Positions 1 through 9,062 of a stretch of DNA of 64,000 nt are shown in pieces. Location of the stretch: the NCBI RefSeq assembly GCF_000621125.1, contig NZ_KK211214.1, forward strand, positions 1,035,026 to 1,099,025, given 5' to 3'. Each line of letters begins with the position of its first letter. Positions within the stretch are counted from its first letter, which is position 1. Under the pieces are notes generated by a model. The model made no database searches, had not been told where the DNA came from, and saw nothing but the letters and a program-made list of their open reading frames with translations. Position numbers and translations under genes: made by a program. The DNA comes from Maribacter antarcticus DSM 21422 (GTDB lineage: Bacteria > Bacteroidota > Bacteroidia > Flavobacteriales > Flavobacteriaceae).

Positions 1-459
1 TCAGAAGTTCCGCAGGAGCTTAAAAATGCCTTGAATACAGTCAATAAAATGCAAGACCTTTTTGCAGCTGAATTTAAGTTTGGAAGAACGGGTAAAGAGA
101 TTGTTGCAGCCTCAGACAAGATTAAAAGGTTACCTGGAGTTATCGAATCAGAATTAGGATTTCATCCACCACCCATGTTTATAAGACGATATTTAAAGGG
201 AGGCTACATGTTTTCTCATAAAACCTATGTGGCTGGGATGACTTCCGGACCAGGGTATTATCCCACCTCCATTGTTACCAACAATCACAAACTTTTTTAT
301 AATACCATGTATGCCTTTGAGCCACATACGTCTATTGCGGTACCCGGTTGGGGGGAGCACGGTCTTGAGATTGGAATTGGGCAGATTGCGGTATTTGAAG
401 AAGATGGGTTACGGTATCTGGATAGACCTCAGGAGACTAAATGGCATGTGATTAAATGA
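1..459 (+). CDS. M24-family (creatinase/aminopeptidase P fold) protein, C-terminal part
   Basis: The reading frame is open from base 1, so the gene begins outside the window; 152 C-terminal residues are visible. It resembles the C-terminal pita-bread half of M24 proteins: an S-H pair where the metal-binding His lies in the family, F-E-P near the penultimate acidic ligand, and an F-E-E-D-G-L segment followed by a short basic tail. The same tail layout recurs in the proteins at 3822 and 5297, so the three are paralogs. The N-terminal creatinase-like domain and the two Asp ligands cannot be seen. A DUF885 gene follows after 25 bp, as it does behind the second M24 set. The M24 fold is fairly sure; whether it is a peptidase or an amidinohydrolase is not. 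Confidence 0.75.
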   Translation, partial: SEVPQELKNALNTVNKMQDLFAAEFKFGRTGKEIVAASDKIKRLPGVIESELGFHPPPMFIRRYLKGGYMFSHKTYVAGMTSGPGYYPTSIVTNNHKLFYNTMYAFEPHTSIAVPGWGEHGLEIGIGQIAVFEEDGLRYLDRPQETKWHVIK

Positions 460-484
460 TTATGGGAAAGGAAAAAGTAGAAAT

Positions 485-2194
485 ATGAGGTATTCAATAA
501 AAGCATTTCAATTAATTCTGATAGGATTACTTCTTTATAGTTGTAGCCCGCAAGAAGAAACAGGTACCCATAAATCGTCGGTTAAAACAACCAATGATTA
601 TAATGATTTGGTGAGTTTTTTTGAGGAATTACGTGATTTCCAAATTGCTCCATTAAATGAAGGCGTTCCTGACTATTCTAAAGCTGCCATGGATCAGAAG
701 TCATTGAATCTTTCGGATTATCAAACGAAGCTTTATGCCATAGATACCACTGGCTGGTCGGTATCAGAAAAAATAGATTACTATCTGGTATGGGCTGAGA
801 TGAATGCTGTTGAATTTCACCTGACCAAATACAAACCCTGGGCGACTGATCCTGGATTTTACTCCTTTCGATTGACAGACGCAGGTTCTTCCATGAATCT
901 GGATGGCATCATGCCACCACTGTTCCGTTATAAGCTTCCTTTGACTGATGATGAAGTCTCAGAATTTAGAGGGTCTTTAAAATTAGTTCCGAAAATTATG
1001 CAACAGGCAAGGGTTAATCTGACTCATTCGGCAGCTGATTTTGCTGATTTTGCGATCAAAAATATGGCAGCGGAGGCCACTAGGTTTGAACGGATGGCGG
1101 AAGATCTTCAGGAGTATCATCCTGAATTAGTTTCCGTTGCTCAAGCTGCTGCTCAGGCCATGAAAGACTACCAACAATGGATAGTTGATAACAAAGCAAC
1201 CATGACCGGTCAAGCGGGGTCAGGAAAAGAAAATTATAGTTGGTGGATGCATAATGTACAACTTTCACCCTGGGGTTGGGAAGAAAACAACTTCATTATT
1301 CAGAGGGAATATGACCGTGCAATCACCTTCCTCAAATTAGAGGAACAACGAAATCGCAAACTTCCTCCACTTGAAGTGGCTATGACGGAAAGGGCTTATG
1401 AAAAGAGCTTGCGTCAGGCCTTGCATTATGTGGTTAAGTTTTTAGACGAAAATGAAATTATGACTATTGACGATTGGATCAACCCAGCTGATTATTACTC
1501 AGATGATTCTGAGTCGGTACCGGCACTTTCTGAATTGAGTGATGAAGCAGATGAAAAATTCTTCCCTGAAAATTCTAATGTAGACTTAAAGTATAGACAA
1601 AGGGAGATACTGCCAGGTGAAAACCATGAATATGTTGGCCACATGTTAGACTATCAGCGTCAGAGTCAACTCGATCTTAGCTATATACGAAGAGCCGAAC
1701 GTAAGTTTAACATGGGTTCTATGCGTCTCGAAGGCTGGGCTGTTTGGATGGAAGAATGCCTGATGCAAGCTGGAATACTTGATGAGCGCCCACATAAAGG
1801 ACGTGAAATGGTATACCTGATGTATACCTCTCATATGAGTCTATCAATTCCCGATATGAAGATGCATGCAAATGAGATTGACCTTGCTGAAGCCAGAAAG
1901 CTTTGTGCTGAAATAATGCCGAGAGGATGGACACAGGAAGAGGAAGACGTCGTTTGGTTTGAGATGCAATCGAATTTAAGAAATCCCGGTGGATTTCATA
2001 GCAATGTGGTTACTGGTAAGGCCTATTTTATGAAGCTTTTTAAAGAATATGCGGTACTTAAAGGAGACGATTTCGTTATTAAAGACTTTATGGATGAATT
2101 TCTTTCCTATGGGATTATTCCAATGCCATTGATAAGATGGGGAATGACAGGTAATAGCGACGAACTAAATAAAATAAAAGAGTTGTATAAATAA
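485..2194 (+). CDS. DUF885-family lipoprotein, putative zinc hydrolase
   Basis: A 569-residue protein with a lipoprotein signal (hydrophobic stretch ending in L-L-L-Y-S-C, Cys about residue 20), so probably anchored on the periplasmic or outer surface. The C-terminal third has the DUF885 pattern: H-E-Y-V-G-H at residues 381-386, a zincin-like HExxH-type motif, then an E-G-W-A-V-W-M-E-E helix supplying a further Glu. DUF885 proteins are mostly uncharacterised and are thought to be metallo-hydrolases or peptidases; the substrate here is unknown. It is paralogous to the gene at 6655 through its whole length, with shared blocks such as K-D-F-M-D-E-F near the C-terminus. It sits 25 bp behind an M24 gene. 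Family membership is well supported; activity is inference. Confidence 0.8.
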   Translation: MRYSIKAFQLILIGLLLYSCSPQEETGTHKSSVKTTNDYNDLVSFFEELRDFQIAPLNEGVPDYSKAAMDQKSLNLSDYQTKLYAIDTTGWSVSEKIDYYLVWAEMNAVEFHLTKYKPWATDPGFYSFRLTDAGSSMNLDGIMPPLFRYKLPLTDDEVSEFRGSLKLVPKIMQQARVNLTHSAADFADFAIKNMAAEATRFERMAEDLQEYHPELVSVAQAAAQAMKDYQQWIVDNKATMTGQAGSGKENYSWWMHNVQLSPWGWEENNFIIQREYDRAITFLKLEEQRNRKLPPLEVAMTERAYEKSLRQALHYVVKFLDENEIMTIDDWINPADYYSDDSESVPALSELSDEADEKFFPENSNVDLKYRQREILPGENHEYVGHMLDYQRQSQLDLSYIRRAERKFNMGSMRLEGWAVWMEECLMQAGILDERPHKGREMVYLMYTSHMSLSIPDMKMHANEIDLAEARKLCAEIMPRGWTQEEEDVVWFEMQSNLRNPGGFHSNVVTGKAYFMKLFKEYAVLKGDDFVIKDFMDEFLSYGIIPMPLIRWGMTGNSDELNKIKELYK

Positions 2195-2249
2195 AAATCA
2201 TTACAAGTCAAGTTTATGAATTTTAAATAGAGGTAGTACGAACGACATA

Positions 2250-2354
2250 ATGATAGCCCAATCTAAATTTATCAAAGTAAGCCTTGTTGTTAGCGCATTA
2301 GCAATACTACCACTAGGTTCTATCGATATGTCGAATAAAAAATCAGTAAGATAA
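2250..2354 (+). CDS. possible small exported peptide (34 aa) or gene remnant
   Basis: A short reading frame starts with M-I-A-Q-S-K-F-I-K-V and runs into a hydrophobic stretch (S-L-V-V-S-A-L-A-I-L-P-L) that looks like a signal peptide, then stops after 34 codons. It occupies most of the 181-bp gap between the DUF885 gene and the next secreted protein, 21 bp upstream of the latter's ATG. It may be a true small membrane peptide, the leftover N-terminus of a lost exported protein, or chance. I do not recognise it. Confidence 0.25.
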   Translation: MIAQSKFIKVSLVVSALAILPLGSIDMSNKKSVR

Positions 2355-2375
2355 TATGGTATTAAAACAACAATT

Positions 2376-3437
2376 ATGGATAAAGTAGTAATAACATTAA
2401 TAATTATATTATGCTTCGGAGCGGTTCATGCTCAGAAGCCCGTTGTAACTGATGAATTTGATCGATTTCTGGTAACAAAGCAGACGAAAGTAGGTGATGT
2501 GATTGGTCAGATTGAATTGGTTGAGCCAAATCCCAATCCCACGTCTTGGTCTCTTGTTAAACCAATACCGGGTGGAGATCGAAGGAATTATCTAAAGGAA
2601 GGTCAAAGTGATGCCACTAAAATTGTAGAAATTGATGCCAATACTGCAGAGATCAAACTTAAAAAGAAGCCACTTATAAATCCAGGACATTACTATGCCG
2701 AAGTTCGAGCTACAAACGTCGATGGTTTTATGGAACAGGTGCTCATTATTATCGTCAAAGAGGAAAAGCCAAAACTGGAAGATGCACTCCGTATATTTAC
2801 TCAGAAAAGAGAGGCTGGTGGCATGAAGTTCTATGCAACAGAAACTGTAGATAAAGAAAAGATTGATTACGCTGCCAATATCTCTAGGGCGTTGTTATTA
2901 AAAGATAGGCAAGGTTCTGGTTTAATAACAGAGCAAATGAAGAAAACGAACGCTGGGATGACACTATTCAAAACCTTTGAAGAAAGAAATACTGCCATTG
3001 GTTTTTACATGTATCAAAGTGAAGTAGGAGTCCAGACACAGGATCTGGAGGATGAAGAGATTATTCCTAGCTACATCCGTCTTGGAGGACCTAGAGATCT
3101 TAGACGTGATGCTTCAGCGGAAGAGATCACACATATGATTCATCGTGGTGGTATTATGAAGGTTTACCCTGGCGTTCAAAAACGTCTTGAAGCCGCTACA
3201 AAAGTAGCTGTTGAGCGTGGTTTTTATCAACCGCAGGATGGGTTGCCAATAGAAGATTATGCCGATGAGTACTTAGCTTTTGGGGTCGACATTAATTATG
3301 GTGTGCTTAGCCATCGATCTTTTGAAGGCAAACGACTAACCCCAGAAAATCTTCAGGAAATGGATTCTGAATTATACGATATTCTTCATTTTTTATTTCC
3401 AAATCGTGTTGAGTTTTTTAAGGCTATGGGATGGTAA
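2376..3437 (+). CDS. secreted protein of an E-x3-H family with N-terminal cadherin-like domain
   Basis: A 353-residue protein with a cleavable signal peptide (ends near A-V-H-A-Q). Residues about 20-125 look like a beta-sandwich of cadherin type (D-A-N-T-A-E-I-K-L, then Y-Y-A-E-V-R-A-T-N). The C-terminal part (about 130-353) carries R-R-D-A-S-A-E-E-I-T-H with E249, E250 and H253. The same block recurs in the proteins at 19018 and 19862 and, weaker, at 21144. The helical Glu/His spacing suggests a metal site, but no known peptidase signature fits. The family is exported and uncharacterised as far as I know. It stands alone between two M24/DUF885 sets, 384 bp ahead of the guanidine operon. Confidence 0.6.
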   Translation: MDKVVITLIIILCFGAVHAQKPVVTDEFDRFLVTKQTKVGDVIGQIELVEPNPNPTSWSLVKPIPGGDRRNYLKEGQSDATKIVEIDANTAEIKLKKKPLINPGHYYAEVRATNVDGFMEQVLIIIVKEEKPKLEDALRIFTQKREAGGMKFYATETVDKEKIDYAANISRALLLKDRQGSGLITEQMKKTNAGMTLFKTFEERNTAIGFYMYQSEVGVQTQDLEDEEIIPSYIRLGGPRDLRRDASAEEITHMIHRGGIMKVYPGVQKRLEAATKVAVERGFYQPQDGLPIEDYADEYLAFGVDINYGVLSHRSFEGKRLTPENLQEMDSELYDILHFLFPNRVEFFKAMGW

Positions 3438-3821
3438 CTAAAAGAACTAATCAAGGAAAAAGTTTAAATCTATTTTAAAAAACAGTTTGCTATTAAAAAT
3501 ACAGGTGATAATTGACCAGATTTTAACCTTGTTAAGTAGTACTTGAAAGAACGATTTCCTAGAACCAATGAAGTGAAGTACGTGATAATCGACACTTACT
3601 TATAGAAATTGATGAAGACCTTAGTCTCTCATTTAGGCAATCTCTATAGATTTAGATTCACAATTTAAAAGAATTGAGAGAGAAAAATATAATATCCATA
3701 TTATTAGTGAATGGCATAAAAATTACAAACAGAATTTTGGTTTTCGAAAACCATTGTTACGATTGGGGATATCAATCTCAGGTCTCATTGATATAGAAGT
3801 ATATTATAAAAAATTTTAATT
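3438..3821. other. 384-bp intergenic region ahead of the guanidine operon
   Basis: No gene is convincing here. A reading frame of about 48 codons without a start runs up to a TAA at 3818-3820 and may be gene debris. I looked for the loop motifs of guanidine riboswitches and saw none. No clear TAnnTTTG promoter element is apparent. Whatever drives the downstream operon should lie here. Confidence 0.4.
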
Positions 3822-5282
3822 ATGAAAAAACACGATTTAAAATCATCACTTATCATTTTAATAGCCTTAACCATTCAAGTTCATGCTCAAAACAAAGCTG
3901 AACTACCATCTATGCAAGAACTAGAAAAGATGGGTATGGAAGACTGGAAAAATCAGATAAGAAGGGAGAAGTTCGATATGATTCTTCCAAAAATAATGAA
4001 AGAAAATGGAGTTGATATGTGGATACATGTCATGCGAAGTGGCCTTGAAGATTCCTTTGGTTCGGAAGACCTAGGTTCTTCTTCAGGATTAATTGTTTTC
4101 ACTGATACGGGTAACGGTAAAATAGAACGTTCGGTTTTAGGTAGAAGATGGGGAGCGACCCAGAGAATAATGCAAGAAGGGGTTTATGTGACCCCTGAAA
4201 GTACTGGCGTGTATGATTTAATTTATCCTTCTGTATTCGTCACAGAATACCTCGCTGATCCTATGACTGAATATGACTTCCGTTTCAAAGGACTTCGGGA
4301 ATTTATTGATGCAAGAAACCCTAAGGTAATTGCAGTAAACTATCGGGAAAGCTTGGGTCCCTGGGAAACTAATCAAAATGTAAACGATGGAATTTCTCGT
4401 ACAGATTATATGCTTTTGTTACAAGAACTTGGCGATAAATATGCACAACGACTAATTTCTTCAGAATACCTCATGATGTACTATCAGATTAGTCCAGTTC
4501 CCAGCGAAGTAGAATTGCTTAAGAAAATGAGAGCCGACGAAATGATTTTGGTAAAGCAAGTTTTTGATGGTATTAAACCAGGCATAACTAAAGTTTCCGA
4601 TTTGGGTAAAACAGAGCACTTAGAAGTTGATATTACCGCTTTTAGAAGAATGAATACAGGGTTGTCTCAGCGTGGAAGAAGTGCTGGTTGGGAAGACGCG
4701 GTGGTTAAGGGTGGTGACCTAATTGCTGCGCCTAGCCAAGGTAAGTTTGCTTATGTACTTAAAGAAGGTGAGAAACGACCTCCAGCAGATATTAAGCGTA
4801 TTTGGCAGGAATACTTAGACGTTGAGAACGTGCTTTATGAAACCATAAGAGCTGGTCGTACGCCTAGAGAAATCGTAAAAGATTATACCCAAAAGCTAGT
4901 AGAAAAAAACATTATTGTGGTTGGCCCTCAGCTGCATATGTTTCAACCGAAAAATAATTTCCCTACTTACTCTGCTGGTCATGACGCTACCAAAACCCTT
5001 ATTTCTATTGATTTACACGGTAAGGGAATGGGAGCAACGGCCAATAAGCACGACATTTATTTAGGACCTAGAATAGGTTCTTACGGACCAGAATGGGTAT
5101 TAGATATTCCACTATCAGAAAACCATCACTTTGTATTGGAGTATTTCTTTTATATGCCATCCAAGGCATCAAAGGGACAAGACCAGTATTTACTTTTTTG
5201 GAATCACGAACAGGCCATTGCTACAAAGACCGGCGTGGAATTATTATTTCCAGCACAGAAAGAATTGATACTCATAAAATAA
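3822..5282 (+). CDS. secreted M24-family protein lacking the two metal-binding Asp residues
   Basis: A 486-residue protein with signal peptide (to about residue 23, V-H-A-Q). The N-terminal creatinase-type domain shows N-G-V-D-M-W-I-H-V-M-R-S, as in M24 enzymes of Bacteroidota. In the C-terminal domain the paralog at 5297 has two Asp ligands eleven residues apart; here the matching stretch after G-D-L (about residues 298-315) reads I-A-A-P-S-Q-G-K-F-A-Y, so both Asp are gone. A His (H399) and later Glu residues remain. Creatinase also uses the M24 fold without metal, so this may be a metal-independent hydrolase or an inactive partner. It is the first gene of a tight run ending at 15107, with 14 bp to the next start. 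Confidence 0.8.
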   Translation: MKKHDLKSSLIILIALTIQVHAQNKAELPSMQELEKMGMEDWKNQIRREKFDMILPKIMKENGVDMWIHVMRSGLEDSFGSEDLGSSSGLIVFTDTGNGKIERSVLGRRWGATQRIMQEGVYVTPESTGVYDLIYPSVFVTEYLADPMTEYDFRFKGLREFIDARNPKVIAVNYRESLGPWETNQNVNDGISRTDYMLLLQELGDKYAQRLISSEYLMMYYQISPVPSEVELLKKMRADEMILVKQVFDGIKPGITKVSDLGKTEHLEVDITAFRRMNTGLSQRGRSAGWEDAVVKGGDLIAAPSQGKFAYVLKEGEKRPPADIKRIWQEYLDVENVLYETIRAGRTPREIVKDYTQKLVEKNIIVVGPQLHMFQPKNNFPTYSAGHDATKTLISIDLHGKGMGATANKHDIYLGPRIGSYGPEWVLDIPLSENHHFVLEYFFYMPSKASKGQDQYLLFWNHEQAIATKTGVELLFPAQKELILIK

Positions 5283-5296
5283 TTAAAAACACGAGC

Positions 5297-6643
5297 ATGC
5301 GTAAAGTTAAAATAATAATCATTTTACTAATAAGTTGTTTTGTACAACCTGTATGTGCTCAATATTCGCAATCAAAAGCCAATCATGAGCTATTAAATTT
5401 GATAAGAAGTGAGAAATTCAGGTTAATACTTCCAGGAGCCATGCGAGACAACAACGTTGATATGTGGATTCATGCCATGCGAAGAGGAGACCATGATGCA
5501 TTTAATATTGATTTTGGTGTAGATATGGGGTTTGTAATTTTTACAGACCACGGTGACCGCATTGAAAAAGTGGTAGTTGGTATAGAATGCTGTGCTAAAA
5601 TTGCAGATGAATCGCTTTATGATGCTATCATGGGTAATATTGATTTAGCAAAATATATATCGGAAAGAGACCCTAAAAAGATTGCCATAAATATGTCAAG
5701 CTTACTTACCCATGGAGATGGACTTTCACATACTAATTATGTTGAGTTGGTTAAAGAAATTGGAGATAAATATGCAAATAGGTTGGTTTCTTCGGAAAAT
5801 GTGATCACCGATTTTAGGGTGCGTAGAATACAACCAGAAATTAGAACTTTTGCTAATATTTGTGAATTACAGCGCCAGGTTATGGAAACTGCCCTGACAA
5901 ATATTGTTCCTGGAACAACAACTATTAATGATGTTTATTGGTGGTCGGAAGATCAATTATTAAAAAATGGTATTGCAGCCTCGTATTACGGTGGACGAAC
6001 ACCTAGAGTTTTACACTCTGAGGTTTCCAAACCTTCAGAGTATAAAAGTTACGATTATAAATTTCAACCTGGGGACCTCATATCTTGGGATTGGGAAGTA
6101 GTCCATCTCAATATGGGAACTGATTATAAACGAAACGTTTATATACTGCGTGATGGTGAAACGGAGGTCCCAGCAAGTGTGCAGCATGCATGGGAAAGGG
6201 GATTGAAAGCTAGGGAAATTATTCGAAACGAAATTGTGGTTGGCCACACAGCTGGAGAGACAATGAAAGCTGTAGTCGCTGCACTGGAAAAGGCTGGTTA
6301 CGTTTATACGCCTTTTGAAGATACACCTAGAGATCTTGAAATTATTGATGCGCTAAAAGGCGATAAAAAATCTGGTTTCTCAGTAGATTTCCATTGCGTA
6401 GGAAATACAGGAAATAGTGAAGTTGCTGTTGGCCCAGCATTTGCACCTTTCCGTCCTTATCGCTCACACTTTAAAATTCAGCCAAATCATTTATTTTCCT
6501 TTGAATATATGGTACACACCTATGTGCCAGAATGGGGAAAAAGGATTTCTATTAATTTTGAAGATAATCATATAGTCACTCAGAATGGAGTTGAATGGTT
6601 ATATCCACCAAATAAGAAAATTCTTTTAGTAAATCATAAATAA
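5297..6643 (+). CDS. secreted M24-family metallo-hydrolase (Xaa-Pro aminopeptidase/creatinase fold)
   Basis: I start it at the ATG at 5297 rather than upstream in the preceding gene, because this gives a clean signal peptide (M-R-K-V-K-I-I-I-I-L-L then V-C-A-Q) and 448 residues. The N-terminal domain carries N-N-V-D-M-W-I-H-A-M-R-R. A full set of candidate M24 ligands is visible: D265, D276 (eleven apart, as in aminopeptidase P), H366, E403 and E422. It would be an exported two-metal hydrolase, probably acting on a peptide-like or guanidino substrate. It pairs with the Asp-less paralog just upstream (14-bp gap) and is followed 11 bp later by a DUF885 gene. Reaction unknown. Confidence 0.82.
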   Translation: MRKVKIIIILLISCFVQPVCAQYSQSKANHELLNLIRSEKFRLILPGAMRDNNVDMWIHAMRRGDHDAFNIDFGVDMGFVIFTDHGDRIEKVVVGIECCAKIADESLYDAIMGNIDLAKYISERDPKKIAINMSSLLTHGDGLSHTNYVELVKEIGDKYANRLVSSENVITDFRVRRIQPEIRTFANICELQRQVMETALTNIVPGTTTINDVYWWSEDQLLKNGIAASYYGGRTPRVLHSEVSKPSEYKSYDYKFQPGDLISWDWEVVHLNMGTDYKRNVYILRDGETEVPASVQHAWERGLKAREIIRNEIVVGHTAGETMKAVVAALEKAGYVYTPFEDTPRDLEIIDALKGDKKSGFSVDFHCVGNTGNSEVAVGPAFAPFRPYRSHFKIQPNHLFSFEYMVHTYVPEWGKRISINFEDNHIVTQNGVEWLYPPNKKILLVNHK

Positions 6644-6654
6644 TAGACAGATAA

Positions 6655-8304
6655 ATGAAGATTTTAATAAATATACTTTCAGTATTACTTTTAATTTGCT
6701 CATTGGCTCAGGCTAAAGAAATTGAGAATAGGAGTTATTACAGTACACCTTCAGACTATGCACAATTAGTTGTTTTGTTAGCGGAATTTAGGGAATTTCA
6801 AAAAATGAAATTGGAGGCTGGCGTTCCAGATTATTCACCGGCTTCAGTAAAAGATAAAAGTTTGGGTATTACTAGTTTTCAACAGCGTTTAAAAACCATA
6901 GATACAACGTACTGGTCAGTTACTGAAATGGTTGATTATCACCTTGTTCGTGCTGAAATGAATGGTATGGAATTTCAATACCGTGTAGTGAGACCATGGT
7001 CAAGGGATCCAAGTTTTTATTTACAGACGCAGCAAGGAAGCGGACCAACACGTTATGGTTATCTTAAAGTGAGTGATTTTCCAGTTGCCAAATCTGATTT
7101 GGTAGATTTTAAGATAAAACTGAAGGCTATTCCCAAAATATTTGAGCAAGCCAAACAAAACCTTACTGAAGGCGCAGCAGATTTTGCAACACTAGCACTT
7201 CAGCATTTAAATGAAGAGCTTAGTTATTATAATGAAATTTATAATTCGGTGGCTAGTAATCATCCATCATTAAAAAAAGATGCACAAAACGCCATTGAGG
7301 CGGTAAAAGACTATGGTATATGGTTGGAGAAAAATAAAATTTTAATGACCGCTAAGGCAGGCGTTGGTAAAGAAAATTATGGTTGGTTAATGAAGCATGT
7401 TTACTTGTTTCCTTACTCATGGGACCAAATCAAGATGATTGTAGAGTTAGAAGATAATCGAGTTAGAACCTTTCAGCGTTTATTGGAAAACAAGAATAGG
7501 GATATTCCTCCAATTATGCCGGTGCAGAGCAAAACAGCTTATAAGGCTAGCGTAAAAGAAGCGCTGGACTACATCATAAAATTTCTTAAAGATCAGGAAA
7601 TTTTTACTATGGAAGATTATTTAACTATAGATAATTATTTTGGTAGCTGGCATGATTTTGATAAACCATGGCCAGAAAAGCATGACTATTTTTTTAATTT
7701 TTCCCACCGGGATCCTGTTATGGAAGAAACACATGAAATGGTTGGTCATCATTTTGATGATCTCAGGGCAGATAGAAACCCTCACCCTATTAGAGGAGGC
7801 ATACCACCGTTTAAGATATCTACAGCTAGACACGAAGGTTTTGCTTTTGCATTAGAAGAGCTTATGATGTATGCAGGTTACCTTGACGAAAGATCGCCAC
7901 ACGCTAAAGAAATTGCATATGAACAAGCTGCTTTTCGAACTGTAAGAGCCTTGTCTGATGTTTATATGCATAGCCTAGATTGGACCTTGGAAGATGCTGT
8001 GAATTATTGTGTGGCTAATGCGCCTCACGGCGAGCTATTAGCAGATAGTCATCACCTTTGGTATGAAATGGCTACTACATTGCGTGGGGTAGGACATCAT
8101 ATGCTCATGGTGGTGGGGAAGGTGCAGTTTATGAAACTATTTCGGGACAGATCTAATCAACTTGGTGATGCTTTTGTATTGAAGGATTTTATGGATGAAT
8201 TTATTTCTAGTGGTTCAATTCCATTTGCATTGACTAGATGGGAAATTACAGGTTATGATGATGAAATAAAAATGCTAGTTTTAGAGAAACAGCAAAACGA
8301 TTAA
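6655..8304 (+). CDS. secreted DUF885-family protein, putative zinc hydrolase
   Basis: A 549-residue protein with a cleavable signal peptide (L-I-C-S-L-A-Q-A-K) rather than the lipobox of its paralog at 485. Key motif: E-T-H-E-M-V-G-H-H with H360, E361 and H365, followed by a R-H-E-G-F-A-F-A-L-E-E helix and the C-terminal K-D-F-M-D-E-F block. This fits DUF885 and suggests a single-zinc hydrolase outside the cytoplasm. It lies 11 bp after the M24 gene and 26 bp before the first DUF1989 gene, so it is probably cotranscribed with cytosolic guanidine-degradation enzymes. Confidence 0.8.
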   Translation: MKILINILSVLLLICSLAQAKEIENRSYYSTPSDYAQLVVLLAEFREFQKMKLEAGVPDYSPASVKDKSLGITSFQQRLKTIDTTYWSVTEMVDYHLVRAEMNGMEFQYRVVRPWSRDPSFYLQTQQGSGPTRYGYLKVSDFPVAKSDLVDFKIKLKAIPKIFEQAKQNLTEGAADFATLALQHLNEELSYYNEIYNSVASNHPSLKKDAQNAIEAVKDYGIWLEKNKILMTAKAGVGKENYGWLMKHVYLFPYSWDQIKMIVELEDNRVRTFQRLLENKNRDIPPIMPVQSKTAYKASVKEALDYIIKFLKDQEIFTMEDYLTIDNYFGSWHDFDKPWPEKHDYFFNFSHRDPVMEETHEMVGHHFDDLRADRNPHPIRGGIPPFKISTARHEGFAFALEELMMYAGYLDERSPHAKEIAYEQAAFRTVRALSDVYMHSLDWTLEDAVNYCVANAPHGELLADSHHLWYEMATTLRGVGHHMLMVVGKVQFMKLFRDRSNQLGDAFVLKDFMDEFISSGSIPFALTRWEITGYDDEIKMLVLEKQQND

Positions 8305-8330
8305 GAACTTTAAACGAAATATAATAGTTC

Positions 8331-9056
8331 ATGGTAGATTCAAATAATATCTTGTACACAGACTCCCTTCCTGCTGGAACACATTGGTCACTTACAATGA
8401 AAAGAGGGCATACGCTGCGGTTAATTGATGATGAAGGAGGAGCCAATGTAGGCATGCTTTTTTATAATCCTTATAATTTATTGGAACGTATTAATATTCC
8501 AGATACTTTAAAATGTCAGCATACTTTTAAATTAACCAAAGGCAATTGTCTTTACTCAGACATGGGACATATTTTTTGTTCCATAATCGAAGATACTTTT
8601 GGCTGGCATGATGGCGTTTGTGGAAATACCAATCAAGCTATGGTCGCTAGCAAGTGGGGAGCTAAATCTTATCAGGAATTTCGAAATGACTGGCGACAAA
8701 ATGGTAATGATTCGTTTCTTGTAGAGTTAGCAAAATATGGTCTTGGTACAAAAGATATGGCAGCAAACCTTAATTTTTTCAGTAAGATTGCTGTAGATAA
8801 TCATGGTAACATGTCTTATGATACTTCTATTACCAAAGCTGGTTCAGCTATTGATCTCAGGTTTGAGATGGATACCTTGGTTGTTTTTCATACATGCCCA
8901 CATCCATTAAATCCTGTAGATGAATATCCAAAGCATCCCGTGACGTATCAGATACTAAAAGCAGATTCTGTCCAAGATGATGATTTCTGCAAGAATTCTT
9001 GTGTTGAAAATCAGCATGGATTCATGAATAATTATTTATACAACTTACAAAACTAA
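8331..9056 (+). CDS. DUF1989 protein, probable carboxyguanidine deiminase subunit
   Basis: A 241-residue cytosolic protein of the urea-carboxylase-associated (DUF1989) family. Visible family features are T-F-G-W-H-D-G-V-C-G in the middle and H-T-C-P-H-P-L-N-P near the C-terminus, Cys/His groups likely to bind metal. Two such proteins beside a urea-carboxylase-like enzyme and an allophanate hydrolase form the carboxyguanidine deiminase (CgdAB) arrangement known from guanidine-using bacteria: they convert carboxyguanidine to allophanate, releasing ammonia. The next DUF1989 gene begins 6 bp downstream. I cannot tell which of the pair corresponds to CgdA or CgdB. Confidence 0.85.
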   Translation: MVDSNNILYTDSLPAGTHWSLTMKRGHTLRLIDDEGGANVGMLFYNPYNLLERINIPDTLKCQHTFKLTKGNCLYSDMGHIFCSIIEDTFGWHDGVCGNTNQAMVASKWGAKSYQEFRNDWRQNGNDSFLVELAKYGLGTKDMAANLNFFSKIAVDNHGNMSYDTSITKAGSAIDLRFEMDTLVVFHTCPHPLNPVDEYPKHPVTYQILKADSVQDDDFCKNSCVENQHGFMNNYLYNLQN

Positions 9057-9062
9057 AAGGGA

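Noticed and set aside
2195..2375. Transposon remnant between the first DUF885 gene and the next gene
   Set aside because: No inverted repeats or transposase-like sequence; only a possible 34-codon peptide.
3438..3821. Guanidine riboswitch ahead of the operon
   Set aside because: No ACGR-loop pair or guanidine-I core could be seen by eye; a covariance search would settle it.
5093..5296. Upstream extension of the second M24 gene to 5093
   Set aside because: It would overlap 190 bp of the preceding gene in another frame and bury the signal peptide; the ATG at 5297 gives a normal exported protein.
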